Shown one piece after another: positions 15,684 to 16,476 of a stretch of 16,476 nt of DNA. Source of the stretch: JAJNPS01 sp031426185 (GTDB taxonomy: Bacteria; Pseudomonadota; Alphaproteobacteria; Rhodobacterales; Rhodobacteraceae); assembly GCA_031426185.1 (NCBI GenBank), contig JANPKV010000244.1, positions 1 to 16,476 of the forward strand, given 5' to 3'. How positions within the stretch are numbered: position 1 is the stretch's first letter; every line of letters begins with the position of its first letter. The notes beneath the pieces are model-generated. The model saw only the letters and a program-made list of their open reading frames with translations, did not search any database and was not told the origin of the DNA. A program made the translations under genes and the position numbers.

Positions 15684-16388
15684 TCAGACCATCCGGATCA
15701 CGTCCTTGCCCACCGCCAGAACATAGCCGCGCCGGGCAATCGTCTTGATCAACAATTCACTGACGAGCTGGTTGCCAAGCGTGTCGCGCAGCCGCTTGAC
15801 GCGCGTGGCCCCTGCCGCCTCGTCGCAGTCGGCCTCGTTGCGGCCAGAGACAACCGCCTCGATCTGCGCACCGGTCAGCACTTCGTCATCCATCCGTGCC
15901 TCGGCCAGCACCGACAGTGTTTCCAGCGCCGCCTCGGTCAGCGCGAATTCCATGTCGTTGATATAAACGGCGCGACCTTCGCGGCTGATCATCATGGAGG
16001 CGACCTGTATGCCGGACCGCTGGATTGCAGAGATGCGCCGGTTCAGCGCGATGATGGTGACAAGAAACACCAAGGCGGCCAGCAACAACGCCGTCGCAAA
16101 GACAAGTAGAACAAAGATCACCATGCGATAGCTTTGCAGTACTTCGGAAAACGACGTGCCCGACTGCGCCAGAATTTCAAGCAGCTTGATGTCCTGGCCA
16201 GAGGTCAGGTTGTTGTTTTCAACAAAGATCTGTTCAACCTTGGCGTTGAAGGCGTTCGCGTCGGGCAGGCTGGCAAACAGGAACACCGCCGCCGCAAGCA
16301 AGATCGCAACGATAGCGGCGATGCCCCAGCCAACGACACGATTGCCTGCCTTCAGGCTGTCAGTAGCGGAGGTAGTGATCCCCTGCAT
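15684..16388 (-). CDS. Membrane-anchored protein with a C-terminal OmpR-type winged-helix DNA-binding domain
   Basis: The 234-residue product has a short N-terminal tail and a membrane helix at about 19-41. A periplasmic loop of about 45 residues (42-87) follows, then a second helix at about 88-115 leading to NRRISAIQR, which marks the cytoplasmic side. Residues 135-226 read as a transcriptional regulatory winged helix: MISREGRAVYIND, then FALTEAALETLSVLAEA, TGAQIEAVVSG, ATRVKRLRDTLG and finally LLIKTIARRGYVL. It has no receiver domain, so it looks like a one-component regulator able to bind DNA at the membrane. This resembles ToxR or CadC, but with the DNA-binding domain at the C-terminus. 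ATG 16388 follows a strong GAGGAGAGGA ribosome site, so the open frame further upstream is not used. The ligand and targets are unknown. It converges on hslU with 5 bases between stops. Confidence 0.85.
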   Translation of the reverse strand: MQGITTSATDSLKAGNRVVGWGIAAIVAILLAAAVFLFASLPDANAFNAKVEQIFVENNNLTSGQDIKLLEILAQSGTSFSEVLQSYRMVIFVLLVFATALLLAALVFLVTIIALNRRISAIQRSGIQVASMMISREGRAVYINDMEFALTEAALETLSVLAEARMDDEVLTGAQIEAVVSGRNEADCDEAAGATRVKRLRDTLGNQLVSELLIKTIARRGYVLAVGKDVIRMV

Positions 16389-16408
16389 TCGCTTTCCTCT
16401 CCTCAAGC

Positions 16409-16424
16409 CCTTCGGGTCCGAAGG
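16409..16424. promoter_or_regulatory. Palindrome in the leader of the winged-helix membrane protein gene
   Basis: CCTTCGG-gt-CCGAAGG is a perfect 7-base inverted repeat lying 20 bases upstream of the minus-strand start, next to its ribosome site. It could be an operator, possibly for autoregulation, or an RNA hairpin that affects translation. In the remaining 52 bases to the window edge I see TTGACG on the minus strand (16458-16463) but no good -10 box, so no promoter is called. Confidence 0.3.
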
Positions 16425-16476
16425 TGGAAAGGACAGTGAGCAGAGTCCAGCCAGCGGCGTCAAGACGTGGCGCAAG

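Overview
The window looks like an ordinary chromosomal stretch from an alphaproteobacterium of the order Rhodobacterales (Rhodobacter/Roseobacter group). The evidence is high GC content, a RegB/PrrB-type redox sensor kinase, an AddB of the alphaproteobacterial type, an HslV with an N-terminal extension ahead of the catalytic threonine, and the gene order regB / DivL-like PAS protein / tsaE / amgK / murU / addB / addA / trxA / hslV / hslU. I see no insertion sequence, phage gene, CRISPR array, rRNA or tRNA, and no gene-free gap longer than about 150 bases.

Left part (1-11338, plus strand). The window opens inside regB, whose N-terminus is missing. A 142-base gap follows, holding an exact CtrA-type palindrome (TTAA-N7-TTAA). 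Then comes a membrane-anchored protein with several PAS domains that resembles the Rhodobacterales DivL, a regulator of the CckA-ChpT-CtrA phosphorelay. Behind it lies a tightly packed probable operon: tsaE (t6A tRNA modification), amgK and murU (peptidoglycan amino-sugar recycling), and addB and addA (double-strand break repair). These genes overlap by 4 to 25 bases, which suggests translational coupling.

Middle (11339-12743). trxA has its own short leader and a strong hairpin terminator. A convergent minus-strand gene ends inside that terminator's T tract. It encodes a protein of about 298 residues that I read tentatively as a GT-B glycosyltransferase-like protein of the capsule-synthesis (KpsS/KpsC) type. 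A 73-base divergent region separates it from hslV and contains a plausible RpoH (heat-shock sigma) promoter for the protease operon.

Right part (12744-16476). hslV, a polytopic membrane protein of unknown function and hslU form a three-gene operon joined by 4-base ATGA overlaps. The uncharacterised membrane protein is therefore built into the HslVU heat-shock protease operon. A convergent minus-strand gene ends 5 bases after hslU. It encodes a small protein with two membrane helices and a C-terminal OmpR-type winged helix, an apparent membrane-bound transcription factor with reversed ToxR/CadC order.

Most of the window is conserved housekeeping sequence. The items most worth following up are the CtrA box before the DivL-like gene, the membrane protein inside hslVU, the winged-helix membrane regulator and the orphan glycosyltransferase-like gene.
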